Notes: a model not told the origin generated them from the sequence alone. A DNA stretch of 64,000 nucleotides from Enterococcus pallens ATCC BAA-351 (GCF_000407485.1 NZ_ASWD01000003.1:186001-250000); one strand, 5' to 3'. Positions 1 to 7,933 are shown, counted from the first letter of the stretch. Numbers and translations: made by a program.

Positions 1-60
1 ATAATAACGTAAGGTATCAGATGAAATTCCAAATTTTTTGCTTACAGCAGCAATATTCAT
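1..60 (-). CDS. MerR-family regulator, N-terminus only
   Basis: Only the first 20 codons are inside the window, running off its left edge. They read MNIAAVSKKFGISSDTLRYY, which is the start of a MerR-type DNA-binding domain: the helix-turn-helix followed by the hallmark TLRYY. It is the last visible gene of the minus-strand set at 1-3.6 kb and probably controls it, because a promoter with MerR-like geometry lies near 3.6 kb. The ligand cannot be inferred. Confidence 0.75.
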   Translation of the reverse strand, partial: MNIAAVSKKFGISSDTLRYY

Positions 61-81
61 TATTGATCCTTCCTTTTACAA

Positions 82-663
82 TTATATTTTTGAAAAATCG
101 TGATTGATTATTTCCACAAGCTGGAAAGTCTCGTCTTCAAAGTAATCAAATTTGAGAATACAACAATTTCGTAACCGCTCTTTTTGACTGACAATGCTAG
201 TACGCTCCCAATAGCGCATAAATTGACGACAACTTGCTCCGTGTGAGACGGCTAAAATCGTTTTACCTTCTGAGTTTTTCATGATTTCTGCTAGCGAATC
301 AGCGATTCTTTCTCTGAATGAATGCTCTGATTCGCCACCATAAGGAACAAAAAAATCTCCGTAAGGCAATGGTGGATTAAGAAACTCCGGCTCCCCTTCA
401 AAACGACCAAAATTCCACTCCTTCAAGCCTTTTCTTCTTTGATAAGATAAGTTTGTAACTTGTTCTAGAGTATCAGAAGCGCGTTCTGAGGTTGAACTAT
501 AAGCTTCATCGAATTCAATCCCGTTATCTGTAAAATATTTTTTAGCAATCTGTGCTTGTTTGATCCCAGTTTCTGTCAGCGGTGCATCACACCAGCCTTG
601 TATTTTGTGTAGCTGATTAAAAAGTGTTTCTCCATGACGCATCAAGTATAGTGTTTTCTTCAT
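82..663 (-). CDS. Histidine phosphatase family protein (phosphoglycerate mutase-like)
   Basis: A 193-residue protein of the histidine phosphatase superfamily. The phospho-accepting motif LMRHGET is at the N-terminus and the second catalytic histidine lies in VSHGAS late in the protein. The ATG at 663 was chosen because GAGGTG precedes it; an open frame extends 13 codons further up but lacks a ribosome site. It follows the flavodoxin-like genes on the same strand. The length fits small broad-specificity phosphatases rather than glycolytic mutase. The substrate is unknown. Confidence 0.8.
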   Translation of the reverse strand: MKKTLYLMRHGETLFNQLHKIQGWCDAPLTETGIKQAQIAKKYFTDNGIEFDEAYSSTSERASDTLEQVTNLSYQRRKGLKEWNFGRFEGEPEFLNPPLPYGDFFVPYGGESEHSFRERIADSLAEIMKNSEGKTILAVSHGASCRQFMRYWERTSIVSQKERLRNCCILKFDYFEDETFQLVEIINHDFSKI

Positions 664-722
664 CCCGTTCACCTCAACATCATTGTACACCTTGAAGTCC
701 ACTTCATAGCAAGAGAATTTAA

Positions 723-1421
723 TTATTGAAAAGATGCTACCCAGTCTTTGATTTGATTTTCACTGTCCTGGACATCATCTCGACTAATCGTTAATCCATT
801 TTCTTCAACATTTGCATCAGGTGACTGTTCTTTTATCGTTTGGATCGTACTTGAGAAACCACTACCTCCATGAGTGTTGAAAGGAATGACTTGCTTACCA
901 GACAAATCCGTGGTTTCCAAAAAAGTATACAAGATCATCGGTAGATCGCCCCACCAATTGGGATAACCTAGAAAAATAGTGTCGTACTCTTCAATATTAG
1001 ACACCTGCTCTGCAAGCGCTGGTCGAGCATTATCATCCAGCTCTTCTTTTGCAAGGTCAACCAAGTCTTCGTGATCCGTTGGATAAGGAGTTTTAGGTTC
1101 AATACGGAATAGGTCTGCATTGGTTTCTTGTTGAATAACTGTCGCAACATACTCCGTATTCCCTAACACCTTTCCGTCAATCACTACGACACTATTTTCC
1201 TCTTCTTGCGTCATGTTATTCGGATCTTGTGTTTCTGGTACTGAAAAATAGACCACCAAGGTTTTTCCTAACTCCTGTGTTCCTTCAGCGGCTGAACCGG
1301 ACTGGTTTGAACTATTTGTATTCGTTGAACCACTTGAACGCGTTTCAGTCGTTTGTTCCTGACATGCTGATAGCGTCATTACTAAAAACAGTCCCATAAA
1401 AATAGATGCGATTTTTTTCAT
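723..1421 (-). CDS. Flavodoxin-like lipoprotein
   Basis: A 232-residue exported flavodoxin-fold protein. It has a lipoprotein signal ending in the lipobox LSAC at about residue 20, then a Ser/Thr/Asn-rich linker to about residue 50, then a flavodoxin domain starting LVVYFSVPET and including IFLGYPNWWGDLP. The fold suggests an FMN-binding reductase on the outer face of the membrane. A second member of the same family follows immediately on the same strand, so the pair probably arose by duplication. The electron partners are not evident. Confidence 0.8.
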   Translation of the reverse strand: MKKIASIFMGLFLVMTLSACQEQTTETRSSGSTNTNSSNQSGSAAEGTQELGKTLVVYFSVPETQDPNNMTQEEENSVVVIDGKVLGNTEYVATVIQQETNADLFRIEPKTPYPTDHEDLVDLAKEELDDNARPALAEQVSNIEEYDTIFLGYPNWWGDLPMILYTFLETTDLSGKQVIPFNTHGGSGFSSTIQTIKEQSPDANVEENGLTISRDDVQDSENQIKDWVASFQ

Positions 1422-1459
1422 ACGTTCCTCCTAAATAATATTCTTCATTTTTTGTTGGT

Positions 1460-2125
1460 CTAAATGCCTCTCAACCAGTCTAAAATTTCCTCTTCACTAT
1501 CCACTACCTTTGAATCTTCAATAGAAAAGCGACTAATGATTTTCGCATTTGGCAGGAGCTCTTGAATTCTTTCTACCGATTGCCCTTCACCATACCCTGC
1601 ACTTGTAGAAAATGCCACGATTTCTTTTCCGTCTATCTCATTACCGTGGTCTTGTAAAAAGCGGATCATAGGATTGACTAGTGTCATGGACCAAATTGGA
1701 TAGCCCAAATAGATTCTTTTATATTGGGACAAATCAGGAATGTCCGTATCAAGTTCAGGAAACTGCCCCGTTTCGCGCTCTTGATCTGCACGTTCGACCG
1801 TCTCTTCATAATCAGCGGGATATGGGTCTTTTATTGACAATTCTAAACTATCCGCATTGGTTTCTCTATGAACCAAATGGGCCAGATTTTCGGTATTTCC
1901 ACTACGAGAAAAGTAAACAATTAGTTCTTGGCTGTCATTGGTAATGATTCGTGTAGGTTCTTCCTCAGAATTTGTATCTTGTCCATCTGATTTCGCTCCT
2001 CTTCCATATTGTTCCGTTGGCTGGAGGGTGAATGAGCCTTCTTCATTGTCAATCTTTTTTGTTTGATCCTGTTCGCACCTGGCTAAAAGAAAGAGAAAAC
2101 TGACCATTGGGATAATCTTCTTCAA
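1460..2125 (-). CDS. Flavodoxin-like exported protein
   Basis: A 221-residue paralogue of the gene beside it. A hydrophobic N-terminus ends LLARC, a poor lipobox because Arg sits at -1, so lipid attachment is uncertain. The flavodoxin domain begins near residue 70 (LIVYFSRSGNTENLA, a good phosphate-binding loop) and contains IYLGYPIWSMTL. FMN-dependent redox activity outside the membrane is inferred. Its FMN loop matches the family better than that of its neighbour, where the Ser/Thr-rich loop is disrupted by an insertion. Confidence 0.78.
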   Translation of the reverse strand: MKKIIPMVSFLFLLARCEQDQTKKIDNEEGSFTLQPTEQYGRGAKSDGQDTNSEEEPTRIITNDSQELIVYFSRSGNTENLAHLVHRETNADSLELSIKDPYPADYEETVERADQERETGQFPELDTDIPDLSQYKRIYLGYPIWSMTLVNPMIRFLQDHGNEIDGKEIVAFSTSAGYGEGQSVERIQELLPNAKIISRFSIEDSKVVDSEEEILDWLRGI

Positions 2126-2164
2126 CTGTTATTTCCTCCTAAGTTTTTATCTATTTTTCAATCA

Positions 2165-2905
2165 TTATTGCACTTGTTTAGTCGGACGGATAATCACTTC
2201 ATTCCACGAAGCATCCTCTGGAACATCGATGGCTTGTTGGATTGTTGTTGCCACTCGCTCAACTGAAATCCCGAAGTTCTCATAGAATTTTTCATAATTT
2301 GCTCTTAATTTCTCATCAGTCACGGAATCAAGTAGTTCTGTATTAATAGCTCCTGGTGAGACAATGGTTACCCGAACGTTCGATTGATTTTGAGCCATTT
2401 CTTCTCTCAAAGATTCACTGATTGCACGAACGGCCCATTTGGTTGCAGAGTAAACTGCTCCTCCTGCATGAGCATAGTGACCGGCCACAGAAGAAATGTT
2501 AATAATGTGTCCACTTTTCTGTTCATTCATATAAGGAATGGCCGCACCAATTCCATAAAGTGTCCCTTTGATATTGATATCAATCATGTTATCCCAATCG
2601 TTTATCCGTTTATCACTTAACATAGAATGAGGCATAATCCCTGCACTATTGAGCAATACATCAATTCTTCCAAAGGTGTCTACTGCAAATTTAACTAATG
2701 CTTCTACTTCTTCATTTTTCGTTACATCTGTTACTTGATAGACTGCTTCACCACCGTTTGCCGTGATTTCTTCAACGATTTTTGCAAGGCGTTCTTCTCG
2801 TCTAGCACTCAAGACTACTTTCGCACCATTCTTGGCTAGCAGCTTTGCACTCGCTTCACCAATCCCACTTGATGCACCTGTGATTACGATTACTTTTTTT
2901 GTCAT
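2165..2905 (-). CDS. SDR family NAD(P)-dependent oxidoreductase
   Basis: A 246-residue classical short-chain dehydrogenase/reductase. The cofactor loop TGASSGIG is at residues 9-16, the structural motif NSAG (for NNAG) lies mid-protein, and the catalytic Ser and YSATK motif are at about residues 143 and 156-160. The substrate cannot be told. It belongs to the minus-strand redox gene set with the flavodoxin-like lipoproteins and the damaged NAD(P)-binding gene upstream. ATG at 2905 is preceded by a weak AAGGAG. Confidence 0.85.
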   Translation of the reverse strand: MTKKVIVITGASSGIGEASAKLLAKNGAKVVLSARREERLAKIVEEITANGGEAVYQVTDVTKNEEVEALVKFAVDTFGRIDVLLNSAGIMPHSMLSDKRINDWDNMIDINIKGTLYGIGAAIPYMNEQKSGHIINISSVAGHYAHAGGAVYSATKWAVRAISESLREEMAQNQSNVRVTIVSPGAINTELLDSVTDEKLRANYEKFYENFGISVERVATTIQQAIDVPEDASWNEVIIRPTKQVQ

Positions 2906-2929
2906 TTGTATATGCTCCTTTTTCTTCCA

Positions 2930-3573
2930 TTAATAAAATCTAGGTTTGTTCAATTTCTCTGATCCTGGCTCACTAACACCCAAACTTTCGTTTTGATAAA
3001 GGACACTATCGCTTTCAATAATATCTGTTATCAATTTGGCAACTGCTTGTCTGCTCACTTGTGCTCCTACAAAGGGTTCCCCTTTTTCGTCAGTTGATAG
3101 TGAACTTTCATCGGATCATTGTAAAGCCACGTTAAACGTAAAAGGGTGTAGACTCCTGATGAATTTTCAACACTATGAGCAGATTCTTTTTGTGCTTGTG
3201 TTCTAGCACTTAAGCCAATCATTCGATGATTCCACTCACCGAATTCTCCAGCTACTTCATCGTAGATTCCTAAGATAGATGTGCCAATGAAACGAGTAAC
3301 ATGGTTGTCTTTCATCTGATCAAGAATAAGCTGTACTGCTTCAGGATTTCCCATATCATTTAAGTAAATAAGATCAACTCCTGACATAGCAGCAGCGAGT
3401 TTCTTTTCATCCAAAAAGTCACCAGATACTAATGTTTCTTTATCGTTGACCTTTTTCAATCGCCTTTCAATATCTCGTGCATATAAAACTAATTCGTATC
3501 TTGAATCCTTTTGAAGCGTACTCCGTACTAATTGAGCAATTTGACCGGCTGCACCTAAAATAAGTATTTTCAT
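2930..3573 (-). pseudogene. NAD(P)-binding (NmrA/SDR-like) protein, frameshifted
   Basis: The intact part (3067-3573) encodes 168 residues with a Rossmann start (ILGAAGQIAQ) and ends prematurely with NPL. In the next frame the sequence continues without a break as EKGEPFVGAQVSRQAVA and runs to a stop at 2930, about 50 codons that read like the missing C-terminus. The break lies near 3075-3085, within CTGACGAAAAAGG. Loss of four bases from a GACN repeat would explain it. The full-length protein would have been about 215 residues. It is the first gene of the set and is probably non-functional in this strain, unless the shift is a sequencing error. Confidence 0.75.
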
Positions 3574-3588
3574 ATAAACCTCCTTTCA

Positions 3589-3619
3589 TTGTTACCATAC
3601 AGTATGGAGTTAACTACAA
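3589..3619 (-). promoter_or_regulatory. Possible MerR-type promoter/operator
   Basis: On the minus strand TTGTAG (3614-3619) and TAACAA (3589-3594) are separated by 19 bp. The spacer holds the dyad CCATACNGTATGG (3595-3607). A long 19-bp spacer filled by a dyad is the known geometry of MerR-regulated promoters, and a MerR gene lies at the other end of this gene set. The weakness is that the start site would fall almost on the ribosome site of the first gene (ATG at 3573). Confidence 0.45.
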
Positions 3620-3739
3620 GGCAAGAGGAAGATTCTAGTTTTACTTGTTAGCAGTTAATTAATGGATTTAGAAGGTCTAAAATTGATTCTTACTTCAAAT
3701 AAATTATTTTTGAGGGAGAAAAAGGAAAGCCTATCTCCC

Positions 3740-4003
3740 TTAAATCACTTTTAGAAATACTTTTTTACGATTTGTAAGCCTAATAAAGTTTTTATACCAA
3801 ATAATCGAGGACTTCTTTACTGACATATATCTGAACACAAAAAAGCACCTCCAAAAAATTGAAGATGCTTTTTCGTATATTATGCCGGTAAAATTTCCAA
3901 GAAAATGCGACATTTTTGTCCTTTTTTGAGTTTCCGACAGCTTTTCTGACAGCAAAAACTAGTTTTAAACACAAAAACGTCTTTCAGTAACAAAGCAAAA
4001 ACC
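3740..4003. other. Relic of the right end of a second related ICE
   Basis: Read on the minus strand from the core, this stretch repeats the layout of the present element's right end: the core, about 50 bp, a pair of CTGTC-type sites (3934-3953), about 60-80 bp, then a hairpin built from AAAAGCATCT and GGTGCTTTTTT (3839-3873), then ATGTCAG. The right end at 37.58-37.74 kb has the same order, with terminator arms AAAAGCATCT and GGTGCTTTTTT and then ATGTCTG, the start of its HTH gene. The sequence between the landmarks differs. It is read as the remains of another element that used the same site. Confidence 0.5.
3839..3873 (-). terminator. Hairpin terminator in the ICE relic
   Basis: The arms AAAAAAGCACCTCC and GAAGATGCTTTTT flank an A-rich loop with T runs on both sides, so it could work in either direction. 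It parallels the terminator at 37581-37607 at the right end of the intact element. Confidence 0.5.
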
Positions 4004-4023
4004 TTGATTTAATAGGCTTTCCA
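4004..4023. repeat. Left attachment site (attL) core
   Basis: TTGATTTAATAGG followed by CTTTCCA. The same 20 bp, with one mismatch, occurs at 37742-37761 just past the lepA stop, giving an element of about 33.7 kb. A little further in, 4024-4066 also resembles the lepA 3' end: the minus strand encodes KMDEDEPKK and a stop, against KMDDQDNAK and a stop in lepA. The strand exchange could therefore lie in the 13-bp block or in the shared TCCATTTTC (4058-4066 and 37796-37804). Confidence 0.7.
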
Positions 4024-4125
4024 TTCGATAAAACTCTATTTCTTCGGCTCGTCTTCATCCATTTTCGATTCCGACAAGTGGCCTCTAAAGCCCGGTATAT
4101 CAACACCTTGCATCTCAGAAACAGC

Positions 4126-4146
4126 CCGTGACAGCAATTTGACAGC
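4126..4146. repeat. Probable integrase arm-binding site, left end
   Basis: CCGTGACAGCAATTTGACAGC lies between the int stop and the left core. It shares CCGTGACA-N7-GACAG, in the same orientation, with the right end at 37671-37691. A degenerate version lies outside the element at 3934-3953. Paired direct repeats just inside both ends are the expected arm-type sites for a Tn916/lambda-class tyrosine integrase. Confidence 0.55.
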
Positions 4147-4163
4147 AGTAAATCGTAAAAAAA

Positions 4164-5312
4164 TTACACGTCAAATTTGGTAAATTCATCTGCTAGAGAT
4201 TGGTTTGTTTCAGGATATAGGTGCCCATATTTGTCTAAAGTTGTCTTGATGGACGAATGCCCCAGCCGTTTTGAAACAGCATAGATGTTCTTATTATGCT
4301 CAATCAAAAAAGCAACATGGGAATGTCGTAATCCATGTAAATGAATTGATTTCACACCAGCAACCTCGGCCAATTTTTTAATACGTCCCAAAAATGTTTT
4401 TGGTGACGGTGGCAATCCATCAAAGGTGAAAACAAAACCTAAATCCTCGCCGATTAGTTTTTGGGTTTCTTGCCATTCTTTCAAATCTTCGACAGTTTGT
4501 TGGTCTAGTGTGATAGTTCGGATACTTGAAGCATTCTTCGTATCAGAAAACTCATAATCCGTTCTTGTCCGAATGTAAAGAGATTTATTCACACTACAAG
4601 TACTTTTTTTTAAGTCAATATCCGGCCATTGCAGAGCAAAAAGCTCCTCACTTCTGAGACCTGTAACAAACAAAAAACGCATCATTCTTTTGTAGAAAGT
4701 CTCCTGAAAATCACAGAGATATGGGCAAGCGTACACCTTTTTAAACTCTTCAACAGTCCAAAACTCTACTACTGAACGTTCTGTTCGAATCTTACCAATC
4801 GTATCGACTGGGTTTTCTTCAATCACTTCTAAAACCACTGCACGCTTAAAAATGATCCGTAACTTGTTAAAAATCTGTTTAATATAATTGTTTGATAACG
4901 GACGTGTGGTACCCTCTTTGTTCGTAACAGAACACTTTTCAACGAGGTACTGTTGAAACTCTTGAATATGAATTGGTCTGATCTTTTCCATCTGCATGTT
5001 TCCGAAATAGGCCAGAGCACGTTTTAACGTCTTGTCGGTTTTTACATAGGTTTTCTCAACTGTACCTAGTTTATACCAAGGAAAGAAGTACTTCTTATAA
5101 AAGTCTCGAAACGTAATTCCTTGTAAATAGATATTTTGAGAATCAGAATAATTCTTTTTCAACTCTTCCATGGCTTGTTTTGCCTCTGTCTGGGTTTTAA
5201 ATCCCCGTCTGGTGGGCTGAATTCTCTTACCAAACCGATCGTACCCTAGAGACAACGAAAAATACCACGTCCCTCGTTTTTCGTCTTTGTACACATTTGA
5301 AACTCTTCTCAT
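4164..5312 (-). CDS. int: Tyrosine recombinase integrase of the ICE
   Basis: A 382-residue integrase of the Tn916/lambda type. It has an N-terminal arm-binding domain (about 1-60), a core-binding SAM-like domain (about 65-170) and the C-terminal catalytic domain. Visible catalytic residues are Arg in GLRSEEL, HxxR in LHGLRHSH and the nucleophile Tyr in LDKYGHLYP. It drives integration at lepA and excision with Xis. The start lies four bases after the xis stop, so the two are coupled. The length is close to Tn916 Int (about 405). The left end of the element follows directly downstream. Confidence 0.95.
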   Translation of the reverse strand: MRRVSNVYKDEKRGTWYFSLSLGYDRFGKRIQPTRRGFKTQTEAKQAMEELKKNYSDSQNIYLQGITFRDFYKKYFFPWYKLGTVEKTYVKTDKTLKRALAYFGNMQMEKIRPIHIQEFQQYLVEKCSVTNKEGTTRPLSNNYIKQIFNKLRIIFKRAVVLEVIEENPVDTIGKIRTERSVVEFWTVEEFKKVYACPYLCDFQETFYKRMMRFLFVTGLRSEELFALQWPDIDLKKSTCSVNKSLYIRTRTDYEFSDTKNASSIRTITLDQQTVEDLKEWQETQKLIGEDLGFVFTFDGLPPSPKTFLGRIKKLAEVAGVKSIHLHGLRHSHVAFLIEHNKNIYAVSKRLGHSSIKTTLDKYGHLYPETNQSLADEFTKFDV

Positions 5313-5316
5313 TGCA

Positions 5317-5502
5317 CTATTCCTCCCAAGAAATATGCAAGACCTCTTCTACAATTGAAATAGGAATTCGTTTTATCTTTGAGTTTCGGTAAAATGAATA
5401 TCCTTTATTGACGAGAAGTCTCTTGCATTCCTTGAAAATTTTGTCAGCATAGTACTGAGAAAACCCCAAATCAATTATATCTTTTCTAGTAGCTGTCTTC
5501 AT
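5317..5502 (-). CDS. xis: Excisionase-like DNA-binding protein (DUF3173 type)
   Basis: A 61-residue basic protein, MKTATRKDIIDLGFSQYYA onward, with a predicted winged-helix/HTH (GFSQYYADKIFKECKRLL). By size and by its place immediately before int it is the excisionase/recombination directionality factor. ATG 5502 has a good ribosome site (GGAAGGCGG). The open frame continues upstream without a strong start and meets an in-frame TAG; the region upstream is described separately. Confidence 0.8.
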   Translation of the reverse strand: MKTATRKDIIDLGFSQYYADKIFKECKRLLVNKGYSFYRNSKIKRIPISIVEEVLHISWEE

Positions 5503-5873
5503 TATACCGCCTTCCTTCAAAATTGTCTTATCCTCAGCAATGTTTTTCTAGAAATAGCTATCAACTTTTGATGGACTTTTTTCATCTATCAGCTGCTCTG
5601 CCAAAGCACATAGGAATCTCACCTCCCCCCAGTAATGGCGGGCCAATTTGGTTACGGAAGTATCATTATCGTAATCACGAGTTCATTTCAGAAACTATCG
5701 CTCAAAGGAATATCTTGTCATGGCGAAACTAAATAGAAACTCGTAAGCTACACGTACTGATAGATATACTATTCACTTTTCAAAGAGCATTCGGCTTTTT
5801 CAGCCTATGAAAGTCTTCTATTCGAAACTGATAAAAAACTTTCATAGAATGAAAAGGAAAGGGAAAAAATACG
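5503..5873 (-). promoter_or_regulatory. Leader region upstream of xis-int
   Basis: About 370 bases separate the orf8-like gene from xis, with no ordinary gene. On the minus strand there is a very strong ribosome site, GGGGGGAGGTGAG (about 5618-5630), followed by ATG 5611 for a nine-residue peptide, MCFGRAADR. In another frame a GTG within the same ribosome site opens a 20-codon stretch. That stretch ends in TAG but then stays open, in frame, into xis. An A+T-rich candidate -10 (TAGTATATC) lies near 5765. Leader translation controlling xis-int is inferred, as in other Tn916-family attenuation systems. Confidence 0.45.
5582..5611 (-). CDS. Possible nine-codon leader peptide
   Basis: Encodes MCFGRAADR. 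The only support is its exceptional Shine-Dalgarno sequence (GGGGGGAGGTGAG, spacing about 6) and its place in the xis leader. It ends about 80 bases before the xis start. It could instead be a chance ORF, with the ribosome site serving the overlapping GTG frame. Confidence 0.35.
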   Translation of the reverse strand: MCFGRAADR

Positions 5874-6116
5874 TTAGCGAGTTGTATCAAATTCAAGTAT
5901 CTTTTCAATCAATTTCGTTTCCAGTTGTCTACGCATATATTCATCCATATACATAACCATGCCTTTTTCTTCTTCATAAACGGACTTCATGGCTACTCTT
6001 GAAATATAGTTTTGATATTTTGACAGGACAATGGTCATTGCGATTGAATCGCCGGAGCTTGCAGCTTTGATCGTTTCTACTGGTATGGACGGTATATATC
6101 GTTTAGTTTTCTTCAT
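5874..6116 (-). CDS. Tn916 Orf8-like helix-turn-helix protein
   Basis: About 80 residues, beginning MKKTKRYIPSIPVETIKAA. It matches the small HTH/helical protein (Orf8) that sits after the sigma-like Orf7 in Tn916-family elements. The ATG at 6116 overlaps the end of the orf7-like gene, so the two are translationally coupled. A GTG at 6125 is an alternative start. The role is control of the recombination or transfer genes, by family knowledge; no experiment is implied. Confidence 0.75.
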   Translation of the reverse strand: MKKTKRYIPSIPVETIKAASSGDSIAMTIVLSKYQNYISRVAMKSVYEEEKGMVMYMDEYMRRQLETKLIEKILEFDTTR

Positions 6117-6531
6117 AACTTTCACCTAATATCCTGTTCAGATCTTCTAAGGCTTCCTGACGTTGATACCAAACACTTCCAAGACTTTTTCCGACTATTT
6201 CACTAATTTCACGATCATTGAGACCGATGAAAAACGACATCAGGATGATCTCTTGTCTAACACTAGCCAATTGTTCAATTGCATTTGCCAATACTTCATT
6301 GCCTATTAAAATTTCGATTCCTAAGACAGGAAACTTCCCATTACCATTCAGCCTCGTGTCAGAATAATAGAATTCTGTACCTAGATTTTTTTGTTCCAAC
6401 GTCTCCATTGAAATTTGACGCTGGCGAAATCTCGCATCTTTCTTTTGAATATTGAATGCTTCATTGCGGACTACTTTCTTACAAAAACTGTCAAACATGT
6501 GTTGAATGTGGGTTTCTTTAGAGTCGCCCAT
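6103..6531 (-). CDS. Tn916 Orf7-like sigma-70 region 4 protein
   Basis: A 142-residue protein close in size to Tn916 Orf7. The C-terminal half, about residues 85-135, is a sigma-70 region-4 type HTH (QEIILMSFFIGLNDREISEI, then a recognition helix with SVWYQRQEAL). ATG 6531 was chosen because GAGGAGG precedes it; the open frame extends 41 codons upstream without a comparable signal. In Tn916 the homologue is a positive regulator of the xis-int/transfer transcript. It overlaps the next gene. Confidence 0.8.
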   Translation of the reverse strand: MGDSKETHIQHMFDSFCKKVVRNEAFNIQKKDARFRQRQISMETLEQKNLGTEFYYSDTRLNGNGKFPVLGIEILIGNEVLANAIEQLASVRQEIILMSFFIGLNDREISEIVGKSLGSVWYQRQEALEDLNRILGESYEEN

Positions 6532-6818
6532 AACATTTTCCTCCTCAAAAAAATCATTCAACTCGTTTTCATATCTATCCCTTTCCATTATTACTACAAT
6601 CTGGGAGTGAGCATTTTTCGAAAAAAGACAAATTTTTTTAAAATAAAAAGGCATACAGACAAGAACTGTCTATACGCCTCACAAACGGATTAATTTATTA
6701 TCAGAATTATTTTTTATTATTCAAAATATCAACATGCCATGAAGCTTATGAGTTACTTACAATCTAATTACTCAAGTGAAAGGTGAAATCTGAGTTATCA
6801 AAAACGCTTATTTCAGAT

Positions 6819-7808
6819 TTACTTGTCTAAAGTTGCCACAAAACGTTCTTTAAACTTCAAAAATTCTTCGATGTTCATCACTATATGGTAAAGACGTACT
6901 TTACTAATAAACTCCTCACGAGTCGTAGATAAGTTGTTTTGTTGAATGTATAGAATCAAATCAGCTACTTTACGCAGCTGGATTAGAGGAGAATTCATTT
7001 TAGACAAATCGTCAATCATCGAATCAAGAAACTCAGCTACAATTTGTGAATCACTTTGAAATACTCGTATATTTTTCATCTCATAATGGAGATTATGGAG
7101 CACACCGCTCTGTTGCAGACGCATTTCAAAATAATTCACATAATAATGATCTTTTCGTGGAAGACGGTTTTGTTGGTATTGAAAAGCAATCGCCGTATAT
7201 CCTAAGATGTCTTTTTCCAGCTGAATGATGTCTTCCCAAACTTGATTGTTAAGTGTGGGATCTTTCAAATAAGCAGAAAGTTTATAAAAAATTTTCTGCA
7301 TTTCTCGATCCGTAGACTCCACTGCCTTTTCTAAGTATTTCTTCTGACTTTCACAATTTTGAAAATTATTGACGACAATGGCAATCACTAGCCCAATCAA
7401 CAATAATGAAAACTCATTAACTAGATTTTCGATTGTAATTATTTGATCTGGCGCTCGCAACAAATGACTCACCACGACTGCATTTCCCGAGAGTGTTTTG
7501 AGCAAATCACGTAAACTCAAGGCAAAAGTCAGAACGACCATAACGATGCCATAAGCAACCCACTCCGCACTAATCACTGAGTTCATTAGCCCGCATAATA
7601 CCACGGTTCCAATAAATGTGATTATACGATGCAATCCTATACGCAGAGTCTCGGATCTTGTGGAAGCAATAGTTAGCAACGTGATGATGCCCGCTGATGA
7701 AGCATATTCCAATTGCAAACTTTCCGCTATATAGATTGATACGCCACTACCAATACCAATTTTTAATGCATACAATAGATGGTTCCATAGAGCCAACCGT
7801 TGAATCAT
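6819..7808 (-). CDS. Aromatic acid exporter (ArAE/FUSC) family membrane protein
   Basis: A 329-residue membrane protein. Four to five hydrophobic segments in the first 150 residues are followed by a cytosolic helical domain, as in the short Firmicute ArAE/DUF939 proteins. The family is linked to efflux of aromatic or other organic acids, but this member's substrate is unknown. It lies between the orf7-like gene and pckA, inside the cargo slot and on the same strand, with a strong ribosome site (GGAGG) before ATG 7808. Whether it serves tartrate metabolism is open. A related gene lies in the chromosome at 47.6 kb. Confidence 0.75.
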   Translation of the reverse strand: MIQRLALWNHLLYALKIGIGSGVSIYIAESLQLEYASSAGIITLLTIASTRSETLRIGLHRIITFIGTVVLCGLMNSVISAEWVAYGIVMVVLTFALSLRDLLKTLSGNAVVVSHLLRAPDQIITIENLVNEFSLLLIGLVIAIVVNNFQNCESQKKYLEKAVESTDREMQKIFYKLSAYLKDPTLNNQVWEDIIQLEKDILGYTAIAFQYQQNRLPRKDHYYVNYFEMRLQQSGVLHNLHYEMKNIRVFQSDSQIVAEFLDSMIDDLSKMNSPLIQLRKVADLILYIQQNNLSTTREEFISKVRLYHIVMNIEEFLKFKERFVATLDK

Positions 7809-7933
7809 CTCAGGCCTCCATTTCTTGGTTAATGCAACGTGTAGCGAACATACTCTAACGTAACTCCGTTTCCAAAGGATGCAGATAATAATCCTTATTA
7901 TTTTTATTCTCCAATTTATTCAGAATAAATACT

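Noticed and set aside
3740-3974. Two overlapping minus-strand frames of 60-71 codons left of the core
   Set aside because: They run through a terminator hairpin and arm-type repeats with no start signal; the region is better explained as an element end.
5523-5732. 69-codon plus-strand frame in the xis leader
   Set aside because: It lies opposite to the strong minus-strand ribosome site and all neighbouring genes, has no ribosome site of its own, and reads as a shadow.
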